Positions 1-12,300 of a stretch of DNA of 64,000 bases are shown one piece after another. The notes under the pieces were generated by a model. That model was not told where the DNA came from, searched no databases, and was given only the letters and a program-made list of their open reading frames with translations. The stretch's first letter is position 1; every line of letters starts with the position of its first letter. Origin of the DNA: Holothuria scabra (lineage: Eukaryota; Echinodermata; Holothuroidea; Aspidochirotida; Holothuriidae); contig CM074194.1 in the NCBI GenBank assembly GCA_037179385.1, positions 3,241,001-3,305,000 of the forward strand. Direction: 5' to 3'. A program made the translations under genes and the position numbers.

Positions 1-88
1 TCACCTAGACATATCATTTCGAAGCATAATTAGAAATTTTGGTGTAAAATGAGCAAATGATCGTTTTTGTAAAAAACTTTCGATATGG

Positions 89-1393
89 TTGTCGAATCAA
101 GGCTTGACATATATTCTATGACATCTTTCGGAGAGAACATTAAAGTGATTTCATTTACCGAGCCTAGGTCGGCACGGTTCTCAGAATCGGTTCCCGCTCT
201 ATGGCATAGGGAGGAATAATTAGTGCATTAAAGTGCCATTCACAGTGGATTTTTACGAAGGCGTGGTCGAGGAATTATATTCAACTTCCCGTACGTGGGT
301 TCAGAATAGGCTCAGGAGAGAATTTTGTTCGTGACTATTCATCTAAGTGGCTCATTTTCAGGGGTCGTGTTACCTGGGGCCCGAAGTTCGGATTTACTTG
401 GGAAATCTCGATCCCTTGTGGGACAGTGATTACTACTTCGGATAGTATTGTTCTGGGAAATATATATAATGTATGTACACAAATTGTCACGTTTAGCTAA
501 GGAATCATAAAGTATCAAGCACTTTTGCAGTTTGCTTGACCCTTGTGGTACTTTCTGCCATTGTTCCATGAAAGCCAAGTATTCTGTTTGGTCACTGAAA
601 GAAAGGCAAAGTGAACTTTGACTCCATCATCTCATGTCAATTAATATATCAAGCATTTAAAGATTGATGTAAACATTTTTTAAAGGCTACTTCTTCAACT
701 TTGGCTTCAAGTTTACTCTGATGGACTTCTGACCACAACTTAATTTTCGCTACCCAAAATTTGGAATTTATTCCCTAAATTACGGTTTTTCTTGAACTCG
801 TCTCAAACATCTATGCCCTCATATGAAATACACGTAAGACTGACCTTTGTAATAAATTAATGAGATATTCTATCACAATCGCACCTTTAAAACCAATATT
901 ATTGAAGTATTACTTATGTAGGCTATTGGGGTAGAATTGCGTCAAAATTCATGGGTGATCTACACTCCCTTTCCCTCACTTTCGTTCAAGTCTTCTCCAA
1001 ATCTGCCGATTGAGCAGGCAACGTAGGTGAGAAGATGTTCGAGACGTGTCTACAGCCCTCTCCCCTCCATACACGTATGCACACATTTCTGCCAAGAGCG
1101 TTTTGGTCTGCTTCAAAATGTCATTGGTGTCGCTTTAATTTGACTAAAAAGGGGAACAGATGGCAGGGATTTTTTCCATGGGGGACTTTAGTGAGAGGTG
1201 GATAGCAAATTGAAGGCTATGACATAAATTGCACATGTTATAATATGAAAGCATATATAGCCTATTTATTTTTTCGTATATTTCCCGTTACGATTCTCCG
1301 AAGCGTGCCGATTAAGACTCGGCAAATGAAATTACTTTAAATGTTCTCTCCAAATGATTTCATGCAATATATGTCAAGCCTTGATTGGACAAC
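89..1393. mobile_element. Element bounded by ~110-bp inverted repeats
   Basis: About 89-200 and 1285-1393 are inverted copies of each other, sharing for example CAATCAAGGCTTGACATATA-like sequence and GGAGAGAACATT. The spacer of about 1.1 kb has no coding potential I recognise. Probably a non-autonomous foldback or TIR transposon; the superfamily is unknown and exact ends and a target duplication were not determined. Confidence 0.6.
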
Positions 1394-1529
1394 ACTGGTA
1401 CGATATTTGTTCCCCATAACTACAATGGTATATATTGTATATAATTTATAACTGGATGAAGGAGTCAACTTACAAATCCACTTGGTCTCATAAATTTCGC
1501 TTTCGGGTGACGATACCCCCCCCCCCCCC

Positions 1530-1727
1530 TTCTCCGCCTGGTCTACAAATACCCAATTTTGTAATTCACCAATTTTTAAACCCCCTCAGCATCACTGTGA
1601 ACAGCTATGCTGAACAAGCTAATCTTTTAGACCCCGGAAAATTTCCAAGTGGTTCCACCGGGATTTGATCCGGGGACCTTTCAGCACGCAAGACAATACG
1701 CTCAAACCACCGAGCCATCTCCACCCA
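1530..1727 (-). mobile_element. tRNA-derived SINE, family B (5' part, inverted)
   Basis: Reverse complement matches the 33932-34100 copy. It has A-box-like TGGCTCGGTGGTTTGAGCG and B-box-like GGGGATCAAATCCCGG in the tRNA-related head, then the shared AATTTTCCGGGGTCTAAAA body. Ends in a poly-C run near 1517-1530. Not a functional tRNA gene, as no cloverleaf can be completed. Confidence 0.75.
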
Positions 1728-2329
1728 AAAAGATAAGATGCCATGAAGTCCAAACCCTATTCAAAAGTCAAACCACCAAACCAAAATACGCAGCCCCAAA
1801 CAATCAGTTTACCACAGTCATGGAAAAACTTTTCAATGTTGACCTTAAAGCAGTGCGCGGACGGGATTTAACTACCCATTCTGATAGACAATTTCACTCG
1901 TTGACATCTCTATGGGAGAAAATAAACTTCCTTATGTCAAGCCTTGCAAAAGGCTTTTCCAGCTTTTAACAATGTCCACAAACCCGAGAAGTTACTTTGA
2001 ACCCATAAATAACTACAAGACAAAAGGGGATTCCTTTCAGAAAGACACTTGTAAACCTGAAGCATGTCAATTCAATTTTTTTTTCGATTTCATAGAACTT
2101 TATTTCAGTCTTTCATATAAAGAAATATGTTATGAATTATTTGTATGTACAGGGTACTGAAGAGACTGAGGAGTGACAACAAGAAGCTCCAGGGAGCTTA
2201 TGTACGTTGACACCCCTTTACAGAGACTTAAATTAACAGAAAACAATTACTACAAAACACATATATAATACAGAAAAAGAAACACAAAAACACAAATAAA
2301 TGGAACAGATAGCAAAGAATTAAAATTAT

Positions 2330-2975
2330 TCAGAGGTAGTTGGTGATAAAATGATCTTTTAATTGCTTCTTAAATGTACTTAAAAGTTTACACTCTTGAA
2401 TATCATTGGGAAACGAGTTCCATAATTTGGGACCATTAAACCGAATTCCAAACTGGGAGGATCTAAGTCTAAAAAAAGGTATTGCTATGTGGTTTCGATG
2501 TCGACAGGGGTAGGAATATGTGCCAGTACGCAATTCAAAGTAAGTTTTAAATGTTGACGGGAGTGAATCACTTAACCAGTTGAATATGAAAATACCAGTA
2601 TAATAACGATTAATATCATAAATATTAAGGATATTGAGATTGGCAAAGAGAGGTTTTGTATATTGCAGATGGAATTCATTACAAATGTGGCGCAGAGCTC
2701 GCTTTTGAAGAATGAAAAGAGGTTGAATTCTAGAAGTTTATGTGCTACCCCAAATGACATTACAATAAGTAAAGTACGGAAGGATAAGGGTATTATACCA
2801 GGTAACCATGATTCTGCGAGGTAACAGTCCTCGAAGCCCATTTAAAACTCCAACACCTCGTGAGACTTTCATACATACATGCTGGATGTGATTTTTCCAT
2901 GTAAGATTCGCATCAATATAAACTCCGAGAAATTTGGTAGCATCACAAAAAATAACTTTAACACCACAAAGGTGG
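2330..2975 (-). pseudogene. LINE reverse-transcriptase C-terminal relic 1
   Basis: Minus-strand frames give KFLGVYIDANLTWKNHIQH, then GVGVLNGLRGLLPRRIM, LILPYFTYCNVIWG, and finally FNGPKLWNSFPNDIQECKLL. These are typical of the thumb and C-terminus of non-LTR retrotransposon polymerases. Reading is broken by frameshifts, so it is inactive. Confidence 0.85.
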
Positions 2976-3004
2976 ACCCCCTAATCCTGTCCCCCCTAAT
3001 CCTT

Positions 3005-3870
3005 CACAGCTCCAATGTGGTAAGCCCAAGATGTTTAAGCCTAGCATGGTGAGGTAAATTTCTCACCTCAGGTATAAGACGAGTGGCTGAACTTGCTCTA
3101 AAAGAAGATTGCCCTTTTCATTCAAGGGGCTCCAAGCTTGAGAGGCATAGTCAAGATGGGGTCTTACCAACAGCTAATACAAATTAATTACAATATCCTT
3201 ACAATAAGTGATGAAATTCCTCTTGATCAATCCAAGCACTCCATTAGCCTTTGCAGCAGCTGCTGCACATTGCTTGGATGGCTTTAAAGGGCCAAACCTC
3301 TCATCCCAAACTACATTTTTTGTATGGGATTACCAAAATTCTCAATTGGCTCAGCTCTTGAATTGACAGATAATTTAAACAATGCAGAGTACCAAAGCTG
3401 ATATTACACAGCATGAATGGTACTGAGAGTGTTTTGATTATATAAATTGAGTTTTTCTTTACTCATCTTGAAGCAATAAACTAAGATTGTGTCTGGATGA
3501 GGATGAATTTCATACAATTGGGGGAGGGGCAAAAGTAAGAAGGTTATGAGAATTGCTACTGTTTGGGGTGAGAGAGTTGGGCCTTAAAAACCCCAGTACT
3601 TGGCAACACCCACTGCTCTTTCTCGAAAGTGACGTTATTTAAAACTCTTCCATTCATGTTACAATCATAGCTAAAACTCTTACTAAGACCAAAATGAACG
3701 ACTTTACACTTCTCAGCATTTAAAGACATTTACCAAGTCTGAGACCAAGAAAATAACCTATCCAGACCTTTTTGCAGCAGTAAGGCATCATCCAAAATGC
3801 TAGTCTTCCTATAAAGCTTACTATCATCTGCAAACTTACTTTGAGGAGAAATAAAAAGGAAATCGTGAGA
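3005..3870 (-). pseudogene. LINE reverse-transcriptase relic 2, split by a miniature element
   Basis: On the minus strand from 3843: KFADDSKLYRKTSILDDALL (the FADD catalytic box), a stop, MSLNAEKCKVVHFGL, then an interruption at 3284-3587, then AAAAKANGVLGLIKRNF and LLVRPHLDYASQAWSPLN. Several stops; inactive. Appears distinct from the adjacent relic. Confidence 0.85.
3284..3587 (+). mobile_element. TTAA-flanked miniature element, copy 1
   Basis: TTAA at both ends (3284-3287 and 3584-3587), with inverted ends AAAGGGCCAAACCTCTCA and GTGAGAGAGTTGGGCC. About 304 bp, non-coding. Similar copies at 3918, 5058 and 9157 share internal sequence such as GAATGGTACTGAGAGTGTTT. It interrupts LINE relic 2. 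Confidence 0.85.
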
Positions 3871-3917
3871 TTTAGCTGCAGTGCTCCAAATTAAGTGTGG
3901 GTAGCTGCTTTTGAGCG

Positions 3918-4196
3918 TTAAGGGCCTGATTCACCCCAACAGTTCCAATTCTCCTAACCTACTCACTATAAAGCCCCTCCCGCACATGTCTTTCGTACTC
4001 ATCCAGATATATTCTCAGTTCATTGCTTCAGTGTGAGTTTACAACACCCAGATGTGCATCAATTCACTCTTATTACAGAATATGCTATGTAATATGAGTT
4101 TCGGTACGCTGCAGTTTTTGAACTAGTTGTCAATCAGAGAACTGTGTCAATTGAGATTTTCTGTAGACCGGTTGAGAGGATTACCTAGCCCTTTAA
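3918..4196 (-). mobile_element. TTAA-flanked miniature element, copy 2 (diverged)
   Basis: TTAA at 3918-3921 and 4193-4196; ends TTAAGGGCCTGATTCACCCC and GAGAGGATTACCTAGCCCTT. Inverted relative to copy 1 and much diverged, so older. Confidence 0.7.
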
Positions 4197-6248
4197 CTTG
4201 GTAGGTAGAATGAGGCTGAATGTAAACTGAATTGCATGCTAGCTTCTGACCGGTCAAAGTTAACAACAGTCACCAGTCGGTCAGTGAGGGTCCGGGAGAG
4301 GCGGAACAAACCTGACCTATCATAGGGACTAGACTGGAAGTCTTGGCAGCCCCCAGGTACAGGTGAGGGTGATCTGAAAAAGGTATTAACAATTGGCGAT
4401 TTTGAGTCCGACTTAGCTTGACCTAACGTTACAGTCCTTGGTAAAATAACTGCAGGAAGAAATTGCCTAATTGTTTTCCGTAGCTACAGCGTTAAATAAG
4501 GCTTAGTTATGCGAAATTTAAACTCTACAGTAAAAAGTGGTTGGATGTGCAAATAGTGCCTATCGGCTTAGTGGCTTGCACTAATGCAGGCTGTAGTGTG
4601 GGGGCTTGACTCAGTAAATAGAAATTATTGGATTAGTAGGGATATGCCTAGTAAAGGTTTTTGTGCACAGTTGATTGATCCTTTGCCACTTTCTGAATAT
4701 GCGGCTCACTTTACTACGGTCTTCAAACCAAGGTAACCTGTTCTGTTTAACTAATTAACAAACCTACCATTTGTACCCAACAGCATCATTTGGTAAATCA
4801 GTACACATAGCACATCCTTCTTCTTCTTCAAAAAGGTGACACATCCAAAGGACGTTCTTTCACCACGCATGCGTCGAAAGGCTAAATAGGCCTATGCCCA
4901 ATAATAAAAGAGTGACAGGGTCCTATGGATAGAGGCAACCTTCATTACATTGGGGGGAAGACGATTCCAATCCTTTGTGGTTCGAGTCATCACAAATAAG
5001 ATGGATATGCCACGCAGGCAATCCTTGAGCTGAGCATCACGGATCTTGATCAAAACCTTAAAGGGCCAAACCTCTCACCCCAAACTACAATTTTGGTGTG
5101 GGGATACCAAAATTCTCAACTGGCTCAGCTCTTTGATTGACACCTAATTCAAACAATGCAGAGTGCCAAAGCTTCCATTACAGACTACAGAGCATGAATG
5201 GTACTGAGAGTGTTTCAATTATATAAATTGAGTTTTCTATACTCACCTTGAAGCAATAAACTGAGATTGTATATGGATGAGCATGAATTTCAGACAATTG
5301 TGAGAGGGGCTTTTAAGTAACCAGGTTGGGAGAATTGGCACTGTTTGGAGTGAGAGAACTTAAGATAAACTAAAAGCGACTTCGAAAAATTATATAAACC
5401 ATTGCTAATCTTACTATGATAGTGTTTTGCATTGGTGAATGGTGATTACATTCGCAAAGTTTGTGACTTGCAAAAGGAAGAGCTTTCAATCCCAAAATAC
5501 ATTGTTTGATCACTTATGTGAGCTATATGAGGTGGGTTTTTCATCCAAGAGCAATCTACAGTTTTCCCATCTGAACTGGCCTTTCAAAGCGTCCCATATT
5601 GTGTGAGTTGGACTTACTGTATGCTAAATGCTGATTTCTGTTGTTGAATCATAACTTACTGTACGTCTACTGTAATGTTGGGCCTGTGAATAAAAATTGA
5701 AAAAAAATTCAACTTCACAGCCTGTGATGTAGGGAAGGTTTTATTGGGGTGAGGGTCTGGGGCTGGGAGGAAAAGGGCTGGGCACTGTGATAGGTTTGTA
5801 TTTAGCTTTTCCTTGTTTGACTTATATCAAAGCAAGTACCACCACTAGTTGGGATCGAGAACGCCTAGCCTAAGCTATACATAAAATTTGAAAAATTGCA
5901 ACCTCTCAGACACAGGGAAATTGAATATCCCAGGCTGTTAAGTAGATCTAGCTGAAAATGTATCATGATTTATCATGATTAACCATATTTTACAGACATG
6001 GTCTGGCATGGTTTACAGTAACTGTGCATGCAATTCCCAGCAAATTTTCCTTCATGTAATGACAATTTTTAGTGGTCAGTTTTCGCACGTGTTGGCAGTA
6101 CTTAGTCTTTTACCACTCCAGCATCAAAAGTTTCCTTTCTTTATCCCTCATTCAGCCTGAGAAGGAGAACATTTACAGAGCCTAAATGTCTGTACAGTTG
6201 CAGTTTTTACAAACTTGAGAGGAAACTAAATGTGGATATTAACCCATC
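4197..6248. other. Upstream region of WDR91
   Basis: Apart from the miniature element at 5058-5363, no gene or clear promoter element was recognised. The 5'UTR and transcription start of WDR91 should lie near the right end of this stretch. No CpG-rich block stands out. Confidence 0.5.
5058..5363 (+). mobile_element. TTAA-flanked miniature element, copy 3
   Basis: TTAA at 5058-5061 and 5360-5363. Left end AAGGGCCAAACCTCTCACCC matches copy 1; the right end lacks the terminal GGCC. High similarity to copy 1 throughout. Confidence 0.83.
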
Positions 6249-6277
6249 ATGGTGGAGGCTGTGGAGAGAATGGATGA
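6186..6277 (+). promoter_or_regulatory. Two upstream ORFs before the WDR91 start
   Basis: If the 5'UTR is unspliced here, an ATG at 6186 opens a 10-codon uORF ending at TGA 6216-6218. A second ATG at 6230 opens a 15-codon uORF in another frame that overlaps the WDR91 start and stops at 6277. Such uORFs commonly lower initiation at the main ATG. The transcription start is unknown and no TATA box is evident. Confidence 0.35.
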
Positions 6278-6371
6278 ATTGGTCAAGGATTATCTCCTTT
6301 TCCGAGGGATGACCAACACATTCAAAGCTTTTGAAGGAGATCTGAAAAATGATAAAGACAGAGCTTACAGA
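6249..6371 (+). CDS. WDR91: WDR91 coding exon 1
   Basis: Encodes residues 1-41, starting [18 protein letters not shown] and ending ...DRAYR; human WDR91 begins MAEAVERTDELVREYLLF. Ends in phase 0 at donor GTAAGC. A 5'UTR exon farther upstream cannot be excluded. Confidence 0.94.
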
Positions 6372-9300
6372 GTAAGCTATCTTTTAATTATTCTTTTTGC
6401 TACAGTGTTAGTATAATGTGCATAATGTTTTTTATGCTCCATCGACTTGGCTTATGTTCACTGTAATCTACTTGTAGAATGCCATGAATGTCATGTTTAA
6501 TGTAATATATGTCATATTAGTGGCTCACTTCACTCTTCCAGATACATGTTTTACTAGTATAGACCTTATGCATTGACAACACACTGACGTCATCCGTGGG
6601 GGCAAAACAGGGAAACACCTGGCCGCCAGGGTTGTCACAAGACCATTTTCAGAGCTGGTTAAATTGTGATCACTGTCCTGTGGGAGTGGTCTAAGGGGTA
6701 GGGAGTGTCTCTCTCACCTTTGACAAGTTATTGTAGATTTAAGAGTGCTTACCAAAAAAAAAAGAATTATCACTCAATTCTAAAGAAATCTTAGAATTTT
6801 ATTCAGGAAGGGTAAGAAATTTGTGGCATGCAGTGATGCTGAAACTGATGGTGAGTACCGGGTGGAGATTTTCAGAGCTGGGTAGTACTGCCTGGCACCG
6901 CCCCCTGTGGTGACAACCCTGCTGGCAACACAGATAAAAATTCACCCTGCACGTGTAGCAGACTATGAGCATATTGGACTGGTTGACAAATCAGCTGTCT
7001 GCATATTAGTTGGTGGTGGTTTGTTTTGCATCCAAAGGAGGGTGTAATTTTTGTTCTGTGACATCATACCTATAAGTTTTATACAGTTTATACAGCTTTG
7101 TAGCAAGACCAATGATGCTTATGGGTAAAAGACAGGGAAGGGTCCCCATACCCATTATTTGAAGAAACCTTAAACTTTTAGGAGATAAAGGTAATACAAC
7201 TTCTTGTACACACCAGTTCTGAGTTGGTTGGCTCTGAAACTACTGTATATATTCCATGGATCCATGCATGTGCTCCCAGTCCTTCCACCTGCTTGTCAGT
7301 GAATATACAGATCAATCAAGTATTCTAGGAATAAAATTTTATGCTGGATTGCTTTGAGTGCAAGGGTAAAATAAAGCCATCACACTCCAAATTTATAGTA
7401 TAGGTTATCATTCCAATTCAGAAATTGCATTTTTTTCCTTAAGTTACAATATTTTTGTTATTCCTTTTTTTTTACTGCAACAATAACTTCTAGCTTTATG
7501 CTTTCATGGTGATACTTGTACTAAAGGCAGATACTGAAGGAGATTTGCAATAGTAAAACAGTGAATGAAATCAAAATGAAAAATTGTGTCAAAAGATTTT
7601 GTGAGAATTTTATGTGTAATTTAAGTGGAGAATCTTCTTGAATGCAGGTGTAAGGTTTACTGCAGGGAATAAGTCCCTCATGGGAGGGGGGAGGGAGGGT
7701 GGGGGAGGGAGGGAGAGAGAGAGGGGTAGGAAGAGGGGGAGGGAGGGGGGTTGAACATCCCCCATGACCCAACCTTGCAATGCAAAAAAACACCTTAAAT
7801 AGCATTTTTTCTCTCTATCCCTAAAGTTTCCCCCCATTTTGTGCCCCACCCCCCCATGACACAATCCCAGCTTTGCATCTGAAGCCTTCATTTTGTTATC
7901 ATTGTACAGAATGAATTGTTCTGGCTTTGTTGTGGTGTACCAGCTGAAGTATTACGCAATATTTATTCTTTATTATCACTCATCATGTATTCATCTCCCT
8001 TCACAGGCAGACAAAATCAGGGATCAAGTTATATCATATATTCAAAGTCACGATTTGAATGGTCTTCGAAATTTGTGGAAACACTTGGAAAGAAGGATTT
8101 TCTCTCACCTGGAGTACACCCACAATGCAAACATAAGAAGGATTGAAATTAGTTTGTTAAGGTAAGAGATCTCAATCTATGCAGTATGCTGAAAGTTACC
8201 TTGAATGTGATTTAATGGAGGACATATAGTTTGCAGACTTCCTGTTGGTAAACTTATGAAAAATATAGTCAAGAATTTTCTTGTAAAATGTGAAGGGTCA
8301 TCTTTAGATTATATGGTGGTGGCATTTGAAGGGATAAACCTTAGCACCAGGAGTTTAGCTGTTCAATTCCTGACTGGGTCAATGTCAGGTGGGTGTTTTA
8401 TCAAAGAGCATTGTGCATTTTATCCATTTGAACTGACTTTTCAAATTAAAATAACCAAATTTGATTTGAATTGCAGGGACTTTGGTCATTATCCAATGTG
8501 AAGGTGTATACAATTTATAAACCACAGGGCTTAGGAATTCATGGGTGTATAAAGGGAAATATTGTGTGTAAGATGCTCCAACAAAGGGTTCAAAGAAAAC
8601 AACTCAGACACTATCCAACAATTCAGTCTTAAACATAAACCCCGGCAATTGTTACATCACTTCAAAATATTGTGCGAAAGAAGAGCCATGGGTGTTGCAT
8701 CATTGGAAATGTTGAAAGTTTGGGTGAAAAAAATATTCTTGAGAACAAACAACTAAATTTCTATCTGTGGCAAACATATTTCTTTAAAAGAATGCTACCA
8801 TACTTCTTTATTTTTGATAATCTATCAACCTGTGTAAAAAAATATCAGTTTTAAAAAGATGAATTTTTCTTGCAAAACAATGCAATATTTCTCTTTACCA
8901 TTGTGAAACAACTGCCAGTCAAGACATTATTAAGTTAAATTCAAAGTAGTTTATGTAAGCATTAATTTTCTCTCCCAGATTGTATGTTATAACTGCAGTC
9001 CAGTCTGGCAGAAGTGAAAAGGTGACAGAATTCTTTGAAAGGATGTGTCTGGAAATTCAAACACAGCCAGAATGGAAAGAATGGTTTAGTGAGTACTATA
9101 ATCATGTATCATGTGACCCTAAGTATTCAAATATGTTTTGTGATGTCATAATGTTTTTAAAGGCCCAGTTCTCTCACCCCAAACAGTACCAATTCTCCTA
9201 ACATTCTTACTTAAGCCCCTCCCACAACTTTCTGAAATTCATCCTCGTCCAGTCACATCTCAGTTTATTGGGTGAGTATAGAAAAGCTCTATGTGAATAA

Positions 9301-12300
9301 TCAAAACATTATCAGTACAGTTCATGCTGTGTAATATAAGCTTTGGTAGTCTACCTTGTTTGAATTAACAGTCAATCAAAAAGCTGGGCCAATGGAAAGT
9401 TTCTGTACAACCCCCCCCCCCTCCTACAAGAAGTGTAGTTTGGGGTGAGAGGATTGGCCCTTTAAAGAATAAAGTGAAATATTGCTCAAGGGCAAATTAA
9501 GAATTTCATTTGGTAGTTATAGCAATTGGGGTGACCCTCCATGGGACTTCTGTCCAGACATCTCCCCTTGCATCACTATGGAAATTTTATGATGACATGG
9601 GTGAGACTGAAACAAGGGATAATATTATCCCTTATTGTGCTACTGGTGACATGTGTCTCTATGAGAGATCTTCATAGTATAAACATTCAATCAGCCATAT
9701 CTACACAATAAGTGCACCCTCCATTTGTTTTTTAGCTCAAACCAGTTCAAAGTGCTGTTCCAGTTATTGTGATCTTCCACCATCACTTTGTCTATCGGTC
9801 TATCTATCATGTCTGTTCACAATTGCCTTTAATGCCCTCAGGGGTACATTTGTTGACAAATTGAAATGAAACTTGGACACATCAGTCATGGACATAGGGC
9901 TACATGTTGTGTTCAAAAAGTTGAGGTCAAAGGTCATGTAGGGGTCATTAGTGGCTGTTTTGTGAATATTTTTTTCAATGTCACTTCTCCTGCAAATAGT
10001 GCTCAATGTCCTTGAAAGTTGGCCATAATATTCCTCAGATAGTGGTTGTTAAATCTTGTACTTGTTTATCCCAGGTCATTCGAGGTCATTGAGGTCGTAG
10101 GTGTAAATATTTTGAAATACTATTTTCTCCTAGATGCATTGCAAACTTGTTCTCAAAATTGTTCAGATGGGAGGCTGGCATGCGCTGATTACAATTTTTT
10201 TGTCTGTTTTTGGATAAATAATAATTCCGACACCTCTCTGACCAATTTTGTGCCACCCCTCTATTTTTACCAGTCTCACAAATTGAACTCTCTTTAAAAC
10301 TGTCTGGATGCCAGATTGTCAATCATGTGAGGTTAATTAGGTTAGTGTAAACAGATCTTGTTTGATGAGAACAGTAGTTGTATTGTGAGTGCATGCAAGG
10401 GCTTTGTAGACATACTCAACTTCAGGAGGATGAATTAAGGCTAGAGTCACCTTACAGTGCTTTCTGAACTAGACTTGCTTGAGGTAAGGATGAAGAGGGT
10501 CAATTTTTTTTCTTGTGCTCAGAGAGGAAGCTCTTGCTTACTCAATGTGTTATCATAGCTCATTAAACTTGCTTTCTTCCTTGCTAAATAGACTTTCTGA
10601 TTTCTGTAAAAACAGAAAGCAAGGCAACAGAGGCTTCTCACTTTAAGGCTACACCTAAGAGAAAAATAATCATTCTAAAAAGTATTAAGATCCTTGTCAT
10701 TTTACCTGAGAGAAATTAAAACATTCTAAATTGTGGGCAAACCTGTTCAAGAAATAATAGCCATGTATGACAAGTACAGTCCCTGTACCCATTGCATGGG
10801 GAGTGATTTTCTTGGCACTGGAAGTCATCACTGTGCACTAATTTAACAGGTTTGAACCATCAGCACTGATGGTGCTCTAGTTATAGCTCTAGTTATAGAT
10901 TGTGGTAGTGGTGGAATAGAATGAAAGTTTTTTTGGGGAAGGGTAGGGGTGGGGGAGGGAGGAGGGCTTTCTTGAAACAAAATTGTAGGGCTCCCTCAAG
11001 TTCATTTAGTATGATGAAGTTTAATGACACACTTCAAATGGAGGAGGGAACTTAGTAATATCCTCAGGCTTTTTGTTCCCCCTTTCCCCTTTTATGGTGT
11101 TTTTGGTCTGACCATGTTTGGGTACCTAAAGAAAGTTTCTCTTGATTATTACTGTACATGAAAGGTAATTTTTTGTAGAGAAATGGTAGCTGGTAAACAG
11201 GTTACAGTGGAGTTCACTTTTTCTGAAACTTAACCTAAGTATTCATTATGAATATAGTCTGAGTTGTTGCATATCAATACTTTACATTCTGATGCCATTC
11301 AATTCTTTCAGGATTGACTGTTAACTTCAGCTAAATAAATGTTGTTTGAATAAATTTTTATTTCTTTCACAGCTTTGGCTTTCATGAAAAATCCAGAACA
11401 AAGCCCAACATTTGAAACCTACTTCAGCAAGCAGTGGCAGGACACCTTGATATTTTCTCTTCAAAACTTTTTAAGTGTCATCTTTCAGAGTATGCATATC
11501 CTTTGATTGTATCAGTTACACTTCTGTTTTGTTTTGTTCACTTAGGAAAAAAGCTTGCTTTATAGTCTGAAGAAAAAAAGGAAAATTGTCATTTTCAGTA
11601 TAATAAGAAAAAAAAAATCATGCAAACTGGAAAAGAAAGAAAAGTCATGATTTTAGGGTGGTATGAAATTTCCTAATAACTAGCTGACCATTGTAACCTA
11701 GGTGAAACTGATGTGTGGTATTCTAGAAAATATTTCTGTTTGGAGAGGAGGTAATCCAGGTTATACATGATGCAAAATATAGATAATGCATAGTTTGAAA
11801 CTTAAAGCAATATTTCCTTAATTGATAACACCTCTTCCAACGTTACTGAGCTTTGATGAAGAACAGATGAAGATGAAGAGACTTGAAGAGGAAAATAGTA
11901 AACTGCATGATCAGGTGAGTTATGGAGCAGAGAATACGGTATCAATAAAAGAAAATTGGCTGCAAGGCCTAGTGTCTCTCTGTTGCTGGAAGAAAGGAGG
12001 AAGGGTTTGTTGCAAAGGCACCAGGAGACATTTTAATAGGTAGGTTGTGAATAAGTGTAGATAAGGCAAAAGTTTGCATGCAAATATCATTCCTTTAAAT
12101 ATCAATGGCTGTCTTGTTGTAATAGTATGTTTTATTTCACACAATTAGGTCTCATTTTATAAACAGTAAATAACCCTAAATCCTTGACTTAAGTAATTTG
12201 CAATTTTTTTCATGGTTTGATGAATATCTAGCAATGTTGCTGATTTATGTCATTGTTGCTAATTCATGTCATTTAAAGAGGTTTGAGGCTGGAGATTTTA

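Noticed and set aside
7521..7891. Proline-rich minus-strand frames
   Set aside because: Complement of the G-rich tract in WDR91 intron 1; low complexity only.
11848..11850. Conventional AG acceptor inside TTACTGAG for WDR91 exon 5
   Set aside because: It would delete the conserved MP-x-P-x-x-L-x-F segment and has no matching GT donor in the right phase.
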